A DNA stretch of 64,000 bases, taken from positions 1-64,000 of the forward strand of contig NZ_QGKM01000004.1 in NCBI RefSeq assembly GCF_003172875.1, written 5' to 3'. The notes below the pieces were generated by a model that saw nothing but the letters and a program-made list of their open reading frames with translations, was not told where the DNA came from and ran no database searches. Both the position numbers and the translations under genes were made by a program. Shown piece after piece: positions 8,400-17,544 of the stretch. Numbering within the stretch: position 1 is the stretch's first letter; every line of letters begins with the position of its first letter. The DNA comes from Leucothrix pacifica (lineage in GTDB: Bacteria > Pseudomonadota > Gammaproteobacteria > Thiotrichales > Thiotrichaceae).

Positions 8400-9659
8400 T
8401 CAAAGTGAATTTGAGACTGCCTGCGATGTAGCGCGTTGACTCGGAACAATTTTCAACCAGATAAATAATCCCACAGCCAGCAAACAGCCATAAATCATTG
8501 AAGTACCAAGACAGTAAACAAACACGGCACAGGTTGCTAAACCCAATACAATAATTGGACGATGCCGTTGACTTAATAATCGCCACGCAGCCAGCATGGA
8601 GGCGGCGTATATAAATACAAATACCCCATTCACCCAGCGCACAATCTGCTCATAAGGTTCTGACATCACGTACGTGCCGATAATAATCAGAATGGCAATC
8701 GCCTGCACAATTAACAGGGCGTTGCGTGGTGTACCGTGCTGGTTTAAGCCGCGTAATTGCTTCGGCAACACACCATCATTACTCAGCACCCACACCAATC
8801 GCGCAACACTGGCAAAATATACATTCACAGTCGCAAAACCACTAACCAACCCCAGAATACCAATCACCCATGGCCCACTGTCTCCCAGTAGCATTTGATA
8901 AGCAGCCACCATGGCCAAGTCAGCTGTCGGATCAAACATCGACAGATAGGTGCAGAACATAAACACCACCCCCACCAGAGCAGTGCCCATCATTACGGCA
9001 GGGACGAAGTCTTTCTTAACATCCTTAAACTCTGCCGATAAGTGCGTCACGGCCTCAATACCTAAAAAGCCCCAGATCGCCAATGCGACAGCAGCCATCA
9101 CGCCACCTGATGTCCCTTGTGCCACCTCTTTTGAAACCGCTATGTCACTTGAGCTAAATAAAAACGCTGCGATCATGGTAAATACAACACCCGCAATGGC
9201 AAGTGTGAGAACCAGTTGCGCCTTGCCTGACAGTTGCATGCCTTTTAGATTTAATAAAAACATGCCACCAATCACAGTGATTTGTCCGAGCATGGCCTGC
9301 AGTGGTGTGAGCGTTATCAACGGCTTTAAAAACTCAAAAGTCATCATCAATGCAGCCGGTGCACCCAATGGCACCGCACAGGCGAACATCATGCCAACCA
9401 TGTGACCATAACGAATGCCAAAGGCTTCTTGCACAAAAAAGGCAGGACCACCGGCATGAGAATAATGTTTACTCAACGCAGCAAACACCCACGTTAGTGG
9501 CAATATCGCAGCAACCAGTAAGGCCCAGGTCCATACAGCCCAGTCCCCTGCCTCGTTAATAGTCAGTTGCGGCAAGATAAACACGCCGGTGCCCAGCAGG
9601 GTGCTGGCCATTAAGCCAACGCCTTGCCATCGCGTAATTGTTGGATTTAGTGATGTCAT
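8400..9659 (-). CDS. yjeH: APC-family amino acid exporter, YjeH-like
   Basis: An inner-membrane permease of about 419 residues with roughly 12 hydrophobic segments, close in length to E. coli YjeH, a methionine and branched-chain amino acid exporter. The family opening is clear: ITRWQGVGLMASTLLGTGVFILPQLT, the TMS1 glycine motif of APC transporters. The ATG at 9659 is preferred because a GGGGA ribosome site lies 7 bp before it; an in-frame TTG and ATG upstream are too close to that site. It is divergent from an Lrp-type regulator, a common arrangement for Lrp-controlled amino acid exporters. Confidence 0.8.
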   Translation of the reverse strand: MTSLNPTITRWQGVGLMASTLLGTGVFILPQLTINEAGDWAVWTWALLVAAILPLTWVFAALSKHYSHAGGPAFFVQEAFGIRYGHMVGMMFACAVPLGAPAALMMTFEFLKPLITLTPLQAMLGQITVIGGMFLLNLKGMQLSGKAQLVLTLAIAGVVFTMIAAFLFSSSDIAVSKEVAQGTSGGVMAAVALAIWGFLGIEAVTHLSAEFKDVKKDFVPAVMMGTALVGVVFMFCTYLSMFDPTADLAMVAAYQMLLGDSGPWVIGILGLVSGFATVNVYFASVARLVWVLSNDGVLPKQLRGLNQHGTPRNALLIVQAIAILIIIGTYVMSEPYEQIVRWVNGVFVFIYAASMLAAWRLLSQRHRPIIVLGLATCAVFVYCLGTSMIYGCLLAVGLFIWLKIVPSQRATSQAVSNSL

Positions 9660-9780
9660 TTTCATTTCCCCGATCAAAGCAATAGTTTACTGTATGCCCC
9701 CTTAGCACTGTGTCGTTTGCACCGCCATATCGCCGTCATTGTGCTGCCAACGGATTCATATCGTCGCCAGGTCGTTACAG

Positions 9781-10200
9781 ATGGATATATTTGATAAAAA
9801 AATTCTCAATGAACTAAAACTCAATGCTCGCCAAAGCGTGTCAGCAATTGCTGAAAGGGTGAACCTGTCACGCTCCGCTGTGTCTGAGCGCATCAAACGT
9901 ATGGAAGACAGTGGTGAAATTCTGGGTTATCAGGTGATTTGTAAAACGCCTGAAAACAGACAGCTCAAGGCCTATTTTGAAATTCGTCATGGCGGCTATC
10001 ATTGTGAATCCATCGCTAAAAATGCCCTATTGGTAGAGGGTATTAAGCTATGCCATGGCATCAGTGGTGATTTGGACTTATTGTTATATGCCGAAGCCGA
10101 ATCCATGGCAGCACTGCATGTGATTCGTAGCGAGCTGGATAAAATACCCAATGTCAGCAAGGTGACCACTCACATTGTCATGGGTGAATGGGAATCATAA
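9781..10200 (+). CDS. Lrp/AsnC family transcriptional regulator
   Basis: A 139-residue regulator with an N-terminal winged helix-turn-helix (MDIFDKKILNELKLNARQS, then AIAERVNLSRSAVSERIKRME) and a C-terminal RAM/AsnC ligand-binding domain ending GDLDLLLYAEAES and VTTHIVMGEW. The longest frame starts at a TTG 42 bp upstream, but the family always starts like MD..D..IL, so the ATG at 9781 is used. It lies head-to-head with the YjeH-like exporter and just before the GATE-domain gene, so it probably senses an amino acid and controls one or both. Confidence 0.88.
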   Translation: MDIFDKKILNELKLNARQSVSAIAERVNLSRSAVSERIKRMEDSGEILGYQVICKTPENRQLKAYFEIRHGGYHCESIAKNALLVEGIKLCHGISGDLDLLLYAEAESMAALHVIRSELDKIPNVSKVTTHIVMGEWES

Positions 10201-10206
10201 ACAGCC

Positions 10207-11148
10207 ATGACTGAATTTGCAGATTTAATCCTCCGTTCCGGGCGCTCCGGGGTTGAGCTGGCGCTGTTTGTCTTGCTGCCCATCATGATCGTGATGCTCA
10301 CCTTTATGCGCATTTTAGAAGCCCGTGGTATTCTGGGTTGGATTGTGAAGCGTGCAACGCCTTTAGTGCGTTGGTTCGGCATTCCGGGACTGGGTTTATT
10401 CGCCTTAATTCAGGTGGTTTTTGTCGGGGTTGCCGCGCCAATGGCTACGCTGGCGATGATGGATAAAAGTGCGATCCCGCGTCGTCAAATCGCGGCCACT
10501 CTGGCCATGGTGTTTGGTGCTGCGCAAGCGAATGTCACCTTTCCAATGGCCGCATTTGGTGTCAACACACCACTCATTATCTGTATATCGATGATTGGCG
10601 CACTGGCAGGTGCTGCTTCTACCTATTATGTGTTTGGCCGAGCCTTAAATGATCATGATGCACCTGCCATTGAGTTACCTACACACCCCACCGCAAATGA
10701 CACCCGCGGTATATTAGCACTCATCAATAGTGCGGGACGAGAGGCCTGGAATATTGCGATCTCTGCGATTCCAATGTTGGTTCTGGCCTTATTATTGGTG
10801 AATATTCTGCGCTCTTCGGGTCTGATTGCTGGCTTAGAAAGTTTGCTAATGCCGCTATTTAACAGCTTTGATTTATCCTCTGCAATGCTACTCCCGCTGG
10901 TGACCAAAGCCATCGCAGGGGGAACCGCGATGATGGGCGTTATGACCGAATATTTACAGCAGGATGTGATTAGCCTGAGAGAATTTCACATCAGCGCAGC
11001 CTTATTGATTACACCGTTTGATGTTGCGGGTGTGGCCATTTTAATTAGCGCGGGGCCACGTGTTGCCTCTGTACTGAAACCCGCGGCTTACGGCGCACTC
11101 GTTGCCATTACCCTACGCACCATCATGCACTATATCGCTGCCATGTAA
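10207..11148 (+). CDS. Nucleoside-recognition (GATE) domain membrane protein
   Basis: A 313-residue integral membrane protein with about eight hydrophobic helices and two copies of the Gate/nucleoside recognition fold: one around GWIVKRATPLVRWFGIPGLG, one around LESLLMPLFNSFDLSSAMLLP. The family includes SpmA/SpmB-like and nucleoside-transporter-like proteins; the transported compound is unknown. It starts 6 bp after the Lrp-type regulator and is probably in its transcript. Adjacent genes (regulator, amino acid exporter, PLP decarboxylase) hint at amino-acid or amine handling. Confidence 0.75.
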   Translation: MTEFADLILRSGRSGVELALFVLLPIMIVMLTFMRILEARGILGWIVKRATPLVRWFGIPGLGLFALIQVVFVGVAAPMATLAMMDKSAIPRRQIAATLAMVFGAAQANVTFPMAAFGVNTPLIICISMIGALAGAASTYYVFGRALNDHDAPAIELPTHPTANDTRGILALINSAGREAWNIAISAIPMLVLALLLVNILRSSGLIAGLESLLMPLFNSFDLSSAMLLPLVTKAIAGGTAMMGVMTEYLQQDVISLREFHISAALLITPFDVAGVAILISAGPRVASVLKPAAYGALVAITLRTIMHYIAAM

Positions 11149-11210
11149 AATCGCCTATTCTTCAACCCAACTCCCTAAATTGAACAACTCAACCCCAAGG
11201 AAACATCGTA

Positions 11211-12626
11211 ATGAATGCCAACGAAACACCCCTGCTACAACAGACCGCTGCTTTGTTAACAGAGTATTTGGACGAATGTCAGCAGACTGATCGTAGCATT
11301 AGTGAGTACCACAGTGCGGCTGAGTTGAGTGAAATACTGGCGCTAAACTTACCTGAAGACGCCTGTGATGAAGCGCAGATTTTGGATGATATCCGACAGT
11401 TCTTACAGTATAGCGTGCGTACCTCCCACCCCCACTTTATGAAACAGCTATACGCCGGCAGTACAGCAGCAGCGATTGCCGGTGATTGGGTAAGCAGTGT
11501 TACAAACACCGCCGCTCACACATTTCAGGTTGCGCCGGTAGCGACCCTGATGGAACAACAATTGATTGATGGATTGAATCAATTACTTGGCTTTGATGAT
11601 GGTGACGGCATCATGGCCAGTGGCGGTAGCAATGCCAATTTACTCGGCCTGTTATGCGGCTTGCATAGGCGCTGGCCTGAGATAAAAACTCAGGGATATC
11701 GGGGACAACAGCCGATCCTATATGTGTCTGACCAGTGTCATTACTCCTATGAAAAAGCCGTGTTTACACTAGGCATCGGCACAGACAATATGCGCCGGGT
11801 TCCCAGTGATGAAAGCTTTCGCATGTGTCCGGTTGCCCTGAAACAACTGATAGCAGCGGATATTGCTGACGGTAAACAACCATTCCTGATAGGCGCTACC
11901 GCTGGGACAACCGTTGCTGGTGCATTTGATCCGATTGATCAACTCGCTGATATCGCGCAGGAATTCGGGCTCTGGCTACACGTGGATGCCGCCTGGGGTG
12001 GCCCAGCTGCATTTAGTCATGAACACAAAGCTCTCATGCAAGGGGTGGAGCGTGCAGATTCGGTGACTTGGGATGCGCATAAGTTTATGTCCATTCCACT
12101 GATATGCTCAGCCGTATTACTGCGCGAAAAAGGTATTTTAGAATCTGCCTGTAGCGGTGGTGGCGCTTCGTACCTCTTCCATGCCGATGAAAATGCGGAT
12201 TACAACTTCGGCCAGAAGTCGTTGCAATGTGGTCGTCGGGTCGACTCCCTGAAGTTCTGGTTAGATTGGCGCAGTAAAGGCACAGCGGGCTATCGCGATC
12301 AGATTAACCATTCCATGCAACTAGCGCAGTACTGTTGTGAATTCATCAAGCAACACCCACAGATGGAATTATTGGTGGAGCCGGACTACCTGAATTTATT
12401 CTTCCGCTACACTCCCTCTACCGGTTACAGCGAAGGGCAACTTGCTGAATTAAATCTCGCGATTCTCGATGAGATGAAAAAAGCCGGATCATTCTATGTG
12501 GACTATTCAACCTTGCGTGAGCAGTTCGGCATTCGCCTGGTAATATCCAATAATAAGCTGGAGCAGCGCCACCTGGATGACTTATTGGCAGAGATCATCA
12601 GGATCGGTGAACAATTATCGCGCTAG
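11211..12626 (+). CDS. PLP-dependent group II decarboxylase
   Basis: A 471-residue pyridoxal-phosphate enzyme of the glutamate / aspartate / cysteine-sulfinate / diaminobutyrate decarboxylase family. Visible marks: SHPHFMKQLYAGS near residue 72, the GIMASGGSNANLL cofactor loop (133-145), HVDAAWGG (257-264) with the aspartate that contacts the pyridine nitrogen, and WDAHKFM with the Schiff-base lysine K291. The RBS is AAGGAAA upstream of the ATG. It removes the alpha-carboxylate of an acidic or basic amino acid in the cytoplasm. Which substrate cannot be told by eye; aspartate or cysteine sulfinate are reasonable candidates. Confidence 0.82.
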   Translation: MNANETPLLQQTAALLTEYLDECQQTDRSISEYHSAAELSEILALNLPEDACDEAQILDDIRQFLQYSVRTSHPHFMKQLYAGSTAAAIAGDWVSSVTNTAAHTFQVAPVATLMEQQLIDGLNQLLGFDDGDGIMASGGSNANLLGLLCGLHRRWPEIKTQGYRGQQPILYVSDQCHYSYEKAVFTLGIGTDNMRRVPSDESFRMCPVALKQLIAADIADGKQPFLIGATAGTTVAGAFDPIDQLADIAQEFGLWLHVDAAWGGPAAFSHEHKALMQGVERADSVTWDAHKFMSIPLICSAVLLREKGILESACSGGGASYLFHADENADYNFGQKSLQCGRRVDSLKFWLDWRSKGTAGYRDQINHSMQLAQYCCEFIKQHPQMELLVEPDYLNLFFRYTPSTGYSEGQLAELNLAILDEMKKAGSFYVDYSTLREQFGIRLVISNNKLEQRHLDDLLAEIIRIGEQLSR

Positions 12627-12694
12627 TTTGTATCTGAGATCCATCAGCCGACGTATAATACAACAAATCATTTAACCATAAGGTGCAGTCAGCA

Positions 12695-13966
12695 ATGCCG
12701 CGTAAAAAAGTCACATTTAACAATCGGGATGGAATCGAGTTAGCCGGCTTACTGGAAAAGCCACCAGCGGGCACGGCCATACGCAGTTATGCATTATTCG
12801 CACACTGTTTCACCTGCGGTAAGGATATTGCTGCAGCATCCCGTATCTCACGCGCACTCACCAAACACGGCATCGCGGTATTTCGCTTTGACTTTACCGG
12901 ACTGGGCAATAGCGACGGTGACTTTGCGAATACCAACTTTTCATCCAACATTGATGACTTAATCGATGCTGCAGAAATGCTAGGGCGTGACTTTAAAGCC
13001 CCGCAACTGATGATTGGCCACAGTCTGGGTGGTGCCGCCGTTTTAAGTGCCGCGGATCGAATGCCTTGTGTCAAAGCATTGGTGACTATCGGCTCGCCAG
13101 CGACCGCAGATCACGTAGAGCATCTCTTCCACTGCTCAATCGACACTTTGGAAAACAAGGGTGAAGCCGATGTTCAGATTGGAATGCGCCAGTTTAAAAT
13201 TCGCAAACAGCTTGTTGATGACCTTCGCAAGCATGCTGATGTTGAGCACATCGGTGATTTACGTCGTCCACTAATGATCTTCCATTCACCGATTGATAAT
13301 GTGGTGCCGGTTGATGAAGCAGCGAAGATCTTTCTTGCTGCCAAACATCCGAAAAGCTATGTCTCGCTGGATCACGCGGATCATTTACTAAGCCGTGCTG
13401 AAGATGCTGAATTTGTCGCACAAACACTGGCAAGCTGGGCGGATCGTTATTTAGATGACGCACCAATCGATTCCGATGCTGAGGTTGAAAAAAGCGTTTC
13501 TGAAGATGTACCTGCGCTGGTCAAATCACTTAAACATGGCGAAGTGCTGGTGACTGAAAAAGACCTCAAATTCCTACGCGGTTTGTATACTGAGGATCAT
13601 CAGGTTTTGTCAGATGAACCTCTAAGCTATGGCGGCCGCAATCTTGGCCCAAGCCCTTATGACTTACTGTTGATGTCGCTGGGGTCTTGCACGTCGATGA
13701 CCATTCGCATGTACGCCAACCACAAAAAGTTACCGCTGGAAGATATTAATGTACGTCTGAAGCACGAGCGTATTCACTCCGATGACTGCCCGGATTGCGA
13801 CGGTAAAACCGGTAAAATCGAGCGCATTACCCGTGATATCGAACTAAAAGGTGATTTGACTGAAGCACAACGCCAGCGCTTGATTGAAATCGCGGACCGT
13901 TGTCCGGTGCATCGCACTCTGGAGAATGATTTAGTCGTCAGAACGCGTGAGCAGCCTTGGAATTAA
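12695..13966 (+). CDS. Alpha/beta hydrolase-OsmC fusion protein
   Basis: A two-domain protein of 423 residues. The first 250 residues are an alpha/beta hydrolase with the nucleophile elbow GHSLGG (Ser110) and a late histidine in SLDHADHLL. Residues from about 270 form an OsmC domain with [16 protein letters not shown] and the second cysteine in [12 protein letters not shown], the pair used by Ohr/OsmC to reduce organic hydroperoxides. A CPDC pair lies between them. This fusion is a recognised architecture. The ATG at 12695 begins the conserved sequence; a GTG 12 bp upstream is a weaker alternative. Confidence 0.88.
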   Translation: MPRKKVTFNNRDGIELAGLLEKPPAGTAIRSYALFAHCFTCGKDIAAASRISRALTKHGIAVFRFDFTGLGNSDGDFANTNFSSNIDDLIDAAEMLGRDFKAPQLMIGHSLGGAAVLSAADRMPCVKALVTIGSPATADHVEHLFHCSIDTLENKGEADVQIGMRQFKIRKQLVDDLRKHADVEHIGDLRRPLMIFHSPIDNVVPVDEAAKIFLAAKHPKSYVSLDHADHLLSRAEDAEFVAQTLASWADRYLDDAPIDSDAEVEKSVSEDVPALVKSLKHGEVLVTEKDLKFLRGLYTEDHQVLSDEPLSYGGRNLGPSPYDLLLMSLGSCTSMTIRMYANHKKLPLEDINVRLKHERIHSDDCPDCDGKTGKIERITRDIELKGDLTEAQRQRLIEIADRCPVHRTLENDLVVRTREQPWN

Positions 13967-13972
13967 AAGTGC

Positions 13973-15019
13973 TCATGCCAATTCTTCCTGAAGTTCGCCG
14001 TTTATCACGATGGGTGTATCGTCGAGAGAAATATTGCAGTCACGCATCGGCAAATCAAAATGCCCTAAGGTGAAACGATCTGCAAATTGATTAGAGCCTG
14101 TGGACCAGAGGAAATTTCCTGCCCATGCGCGAAACTCAGTGGCTTGGATGTCACCTTTGTCGTAGAGCGCCAAACTTTCCCAACGCGCTTTTGGATTCAT
14201 GCCCCAACCGATATGGCTAATGCCGTAAGCTTTTGGGTCATCCCACGCAGCAAGATACTCGCGAAATAATTTTGCATCTAAACCTTCGCCTTGGATGTCG
14301 GTGATGTAATCGTTTTCGAGCGTGATGGTGATGGGATCACGAATATACTCTTTAAAGGTCAGATTCATATCTCCAGTGTTCATAACAATCTTGCCACTCA
14401 CCGTATTTGCCAGCGGGAAGCAAAGGCAAAGCCCACCCGGCCAATGACTGACTCCGCGGGGATGCGTTGAAAACCCGGGCGTTCCACCACACGGTGCATC
14501 TTTGATATTGATGGTAAGGTCAGTGCCAGCAGCAGACGTCACTCGCATTTCAGAGGCTGCATTTAACATCTTAATGCCCAGAGCCACTTTAGGCCCGAGC
14601 TCGGCACTCGGCTCAGTGCGTTCAAGAATTTCAGGGTGCTCGTTACAGATCACTAATAAGCGTGTATTAGCTTTCTCAACCTCTGCCATTTCTTCTGCAT
14701 GAAGCAAGCCTTCCACAGTCACATCAACAATGACCTCTACCGCTTTTAACGCCTCGATAACATGGCGCTTGCCTTGAATAGCATCGCAGGCACCGGTTGA
14801 TTTGACCGGTACAGGGGCGGTTTGAGGTGGTGTTGGCAAGACAATGGTTGAGTAAACTGCGCCAAGATCATACAACGCTAAGGCCGCAAGTTGACGCAAT
14901 ACCGGGCGTGATTGCGACTCACTGATAATGACGACTTCAGTCCCTTCGCCAATTCCGTTTAGCGCGAATACACGTTTGAAAGAGGCGACCCATTTGCCTT
15001 CCGGGATTTCTTGCATCAT
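13973..15019 (-). CDS. NicX-like / M29 aminopeptidase-fold metalloenzyme
   Basis: A 348-residue protein resembling 2,5-dihydroxypyridine 5,6-dioxygenase (NicX), an iron enzyme with the M29 aminopeptidase fold. Candidate iron ligands by pattern are His269 (ISHIGWG) and the pair His320/Asp322 (LGHFD), as in NicX from memory. The segment HWPGGLCLCFP and the central glycine-rich APCGGTPGFSTHP are also typical. No other nicotinate-degradation gene is nearby, so it may act on another ring or be a peptidase relative. The gene just upstream has been reduced to a 22-codon remnant. Confidence 0.65.
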   Translation of the reverse strand: MMQEIPEGKWVASFKRVFALNGIGEGTEVVIISESQSRPVLRQLAALALYDLGAVYSTIVLPTPPQTAPVPVKSTGACDAIQGKRHVIEALKAVEVIVDVTVEGLLHAEEMAEVEKANTRLLVICNEHPEILERTEPSAELGPKVALGIKMLNAASEMRVTSAAGTDLTINIKDAPCGGTPGFSTHPRGVSHWPGGLCLCFPLANTVSGKIVMNTGDMNLTFKEYIRDPITITLENDYITDIQGEGLDAKLFREYLAAWDDPKAYGISHIGWGMNPKARWESLALYDKGDIQATEFRAWAGNFLWSTGSNQFADRFTLGHFDLPMRDCNISLDDTPIVINGELQEELA

Positions 15020-15228
15020 CTGCTGGTTTTCCTATTCTTACAGTGAAAGTCTGCGAGTTTCATCGCTTAGGGAAAGTTTCATTATCACCCAGCGGGAAAG
15101 GAACGGCAAAGCTAACTGGTTTTCCCAGGGTAAACTGAACGCAGTAGACCATGTCAGGTGCAGGATTGTCAATTTCAACTCAAATGCCAGACTCTAGTCG
15201 TATGAAAGATAGAAAATGACGGCCCGAC

Positions 15229-15297
15229 TTAGTCAGACGGTGCATTATCTATGACATAACAGCTAACGCGCGGATCAATTACTTCAAAGAAAGACAT
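15229..15297 (-). pseudogene. N-terminal remnant of an SMP-30/gluconolactonase-like gene
   Basis: A good ribosome site (AGGAG, about 15302-15306) precedes an ATG that opens 22 codons, MSFFEVIDPRVSCYVIDNAP, before a stop. This matches the usual N-terminus of SMP-30/gluconolactonase/LRE proteins. The beta-propeller that should follow is missing; the next 200 bp toward the NicX-like gene show no continuation that I can follow. The gene has been almost completely deleted, leaving its translation start. Confidence 0.5.
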
Positions 15298-15327
15298 AGG
15301 TACTCCTGCGAGGGGTGTTGCCTACGA

Positions 15328-16215
15328 TCACAACTGCTTCTGCTTCCCCAGCTCCAAAAACGCATGCAAATACGGCGTCTCAACATCACTTTGTTTGTAA
15401 GCGGCATACAACGTTTTATTGACGCCATTCTTACCCAGTTTCAAGGTGGTCAAAGGGTATTGCTCGCAATACAGCTTCGCTAACCAACGCGGCAAGGTAA
15501 ACACACCTCGCTGGCAAACCGTCAGCTGCAGCATCATTTCGATCGACTCGGTAAACTTTTGCGCCTTGGCACTCACATGAGCTGGAATCAAAAACTCGGT
15601 ATAAATATCCAGACGATCGACGGGAACGGGAAACAGAAGCAAAGTCTGGTCACGTAGCATCTCAGGCTTACAATATTTCTCTTTTGCCAGCGGATGATCC
15701 TCAGCAATCACCAGCACTAATTCGTAATCAAATAAGCTATCAAAGATTAATCCGGGGTGTTCAAACGGGTCAGGCGTGATCAACAAATCCACCGAATGAT
15801 TCAGCAATCCCTCAACGCCGGAGAATTGAAATTTCTGCACAATATCTACATCGACTTCTGGTGAGGATTGCAGAAAGTCAGCGATCACCCGCATCAACCA
15901 TTCATAGCATGGGTAACACTCCACACCAATGCGCAAATTCCCCTGACGCCCCTCGGAGTACGCCTGTAAGGTTTGCTCTGTGCGCTGCAAAACAGGAATC
16001 ACGCGCTGTGCGGAACTCAGCAATTGCTCTCCCGGTTGGGTCAAACGAAGCAAGCGCCCTTCTTTCTGCCACAGCTTGACACCGAGGCGCTCTTCCAAGT
16101 GTTTTATCTGATGAGAAAGTGCCGATTGCGACAGATTTAATGAGCTGGCAGCCGCGGTCAACGTCTTGTATTGGTGCAATGCCAGTATGATTTGCAGATG
16201 GATACGTTCAATCAT
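15328..16215 (-). CDS. metR: LysR-type regulator MetR
   Basis: A 295-residue LysR-family activator of methionine biosynthesis that uses homocysteine as co-effector. The N-terminal winged helix reads MIERIHLQIILALHQYKTLT and continues with NLSQSALSHQIKHLEERLG. The effector domain has LRIGVECYPCYEWL and DYELVLVIAEDHPLA, closely parallel to E. coli MetR. The longest frame adds 25 residues, but MetR proteins start with MIE.., so the ATG at 16215 is used. It is divergent from a MetE-like gene with a MetR box between them, the classic metR-metE arrangement. Confidence 0.9.
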   Translation of the reverse strand: MIERIHLQIILALHQYKTLTAAASSLNLSQSALSHQIKHLEERLGVKLWQKEGRLLRLTQPGEQLLSSAQRVIPVLQRTEQTLQAYSEGRQGNLRIGVECYPCYEWLMRVIADFLQSSPEVDVDIVQKFQFSGVEGLLNHSVDLLITPDPFEHPGLIFDSLFDYELVLVIAEDHPLAKEKYCKPEMLRDQTLLLFPVPVDRLDIYTEFLIPAHVSAKAQKFTESIEMMLQLTVCQRGVFTLPRWLAKLYCEQYPLTTLKLGKNGVNKTLYAAYKQSDVETPYLHAFLELGKQKQL

Positions 16216-16218
16216 TGA

Positions 16219-16231
16219 TGAACTCAGTTCA
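16219..16231. promoter_or_regulatory. MetR-binding box TGAA-N5-TTCA
   Basis: TGAACTCAGTTCA matches the MetR consensus TGAA-N5-TTCA exactly and lies in the metR/MetE-like intergenic region, 3 bp upstream of the metR ATG. A half-matching copy (TGAA-N5-TAAA) is at 16268-16280, nearer the divergent gene. The position suggests metR autorepression and activation of the divergent gene. Confidence 0.65.
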
Positions 16232-16310
16232 TGGATAGTCTTATAACTATCATTATTCATCATTGATTGAAGCTTGTAAACTTGCCCCATAGTTTAAACA
16301 AGGACTCACC

Positions 16311-17312
16311 ATGATCACCACTCACACACTTGGACAGGTTTACAATCCAGCTTCACTAAGTAAAGCCGATGCACTGGTACATACTGACCTGCTTACCCTG
16401 CACACGGGTAGTGTGAGTGAGCAAGTGGCGTTTAATCATCACTTATTCGGATTCGATCAAGCTTGCAGTGGTTCTACGAAATGCACGGAATGGTTCGGCA
16501 GTAGCCAGTATTTTGAGGCGATTACACCAAAGCAAGATATCGCTTTGAAGCTCAACACTGACGCATTAGTCGAGCAGATTAAACAGGCTGATAAGGCAGG
16601 TTACACTTGTAAGGCGTCAGTGCTAGGCCCGATTAGTTTACTGTGGTCATTAAACCTCAGTGATGACGCCGAGCGCATGAGCTATCTTGATAAAGTCATG
16701 CCACTGTATACCCAGCTGCTGACTGAAATGGGTGAGCACAAACTGCCTTGGATTCAGTTCGATGAGCCAATGCTGACACAAGAGTTGAGTCGTGAATGGC
16801 AGCATGCTTACCGCACTAGTTACTTCAGACTACAACGTGCACCTGTGAAAGTCATGGTAGCCAGCACTTATGGCGCATTGAACCGTAATTTACAAATTGC
16901 TTGCCAGTTACCGGTTCAGGCGATTCATATCGATGCTTGCACAGCACCAGAGCAAATTTTACGCGTAGTTGATTGGTTGCCACGTCATAAAATTCTATCG
17001 CTGGGTGTATTGAGCGCAGATGATCTGGCTAAGACCGATTTGAATAAATGGCTGGAAAAATTGACGCCATTTGCTAATCGTTTGAAAGAACGCCTATGGC
17101 TTGCGCCGAATATGTCGCTACAGCACCTGCCAGTTGAGTCTCCAAAGGATGGGGCGAATACCGAGCAAAATGCATTTGTACTGCAAAAAGTTCGTGAGCT
17201 GATTACGCTTGCGCAAGGTCTAAAGCAAGGTGAATTTAAGCAGCCTGTGCGTTTGCCACGTACTAATGCGCCGGTTGATATTCAGAAGCCAGCACAAACT
17301 CAGGTCGCTTAA
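16311..17312 (+). CDS. Free-standing MetE N-terminal domain protein
   Basis: A 333-residue protein aligned by eye along the N-terminal half of cobalamin-independent methionine synthase MetE: HTLGQVYN at the start (MetE HTLGFPRVG), KASVLGPISLLWSLNLS (MetE VKPVLLGPVTWLW), LPWIQFDEPMLTQEL (MetE IEWVQIDEPALVLEL) and LPVQAIHIDAC. The C-terminal half, which carries the zinc ligands and binds homocysteine, is absent; the frame ends at a natural-looking stop after a poorly conserved tail, and no zinc-site sequence follows. By itself it is unlikely to make methionine. It could be a domain with a separate partner, a methyl-folate-binding relative, or a stably truncated gene. MetR control is likely. Confidence 0.7.
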   Translation: MITTHTLGQVYNPASLSKADALVHTDLLTLHTGSVSEQVAFNHHLFGFDQACSGSTKCTEWFGSSQYFEAITPKQDIALKLNTDALVEQIKQADKAGYTCKASVLGPISLLWSLNLSDDAERMSYLDKVMPLYTQLLTEMGEHKLPWIQFDEPMLTQELSREWQHAYRTSYFRLQRAPVKVMVASTYGALNRNLQIACQLPVQAIHIDACTAPEQILRVVDWLPRHKILSLGVLSADDLAKTDLNKWLEKLTPFANRLKERLWLAPNMSLQHLPVESPKDGANTEQNAFVLQKVRELITLAQGLKQGEFKQPVRLPRTNAPVDIQKPAQTQVA

Positions 17313-17544
17313 GGTACTCAATAATATCCAGCTATCACGCCTCGATACTGCTTCACAAGTAACGTGGTGTTGATAGCCTAAACAGTACACGCTCAATGTT
17401 TTAGCAGTAACTAATTTTTGTTACACAGAAAATCAGCGAAACATCAGAAACTGTTTTTTGACTTAGAACTACAACATACCTTCTTCAAACGTCTATTAAC
17501 TAAACCTCCCACAAAGACCCGATAGTGAAGAGTTTGATAAAATC

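Noticed and set aside
14928-15197. Plus-strand 89-codon frame before metR
   Set aside because: Overlaps the NicX-like gene in antisense and has no family resemblance or ribosome site.
17313-17544. Search for the missing C-terminal half of the methyltransferase or of the MetE-like protein
   Set aside because: Neither F-x-GSGT nor MetE zinc-site sequence appears in any frame of the gap.
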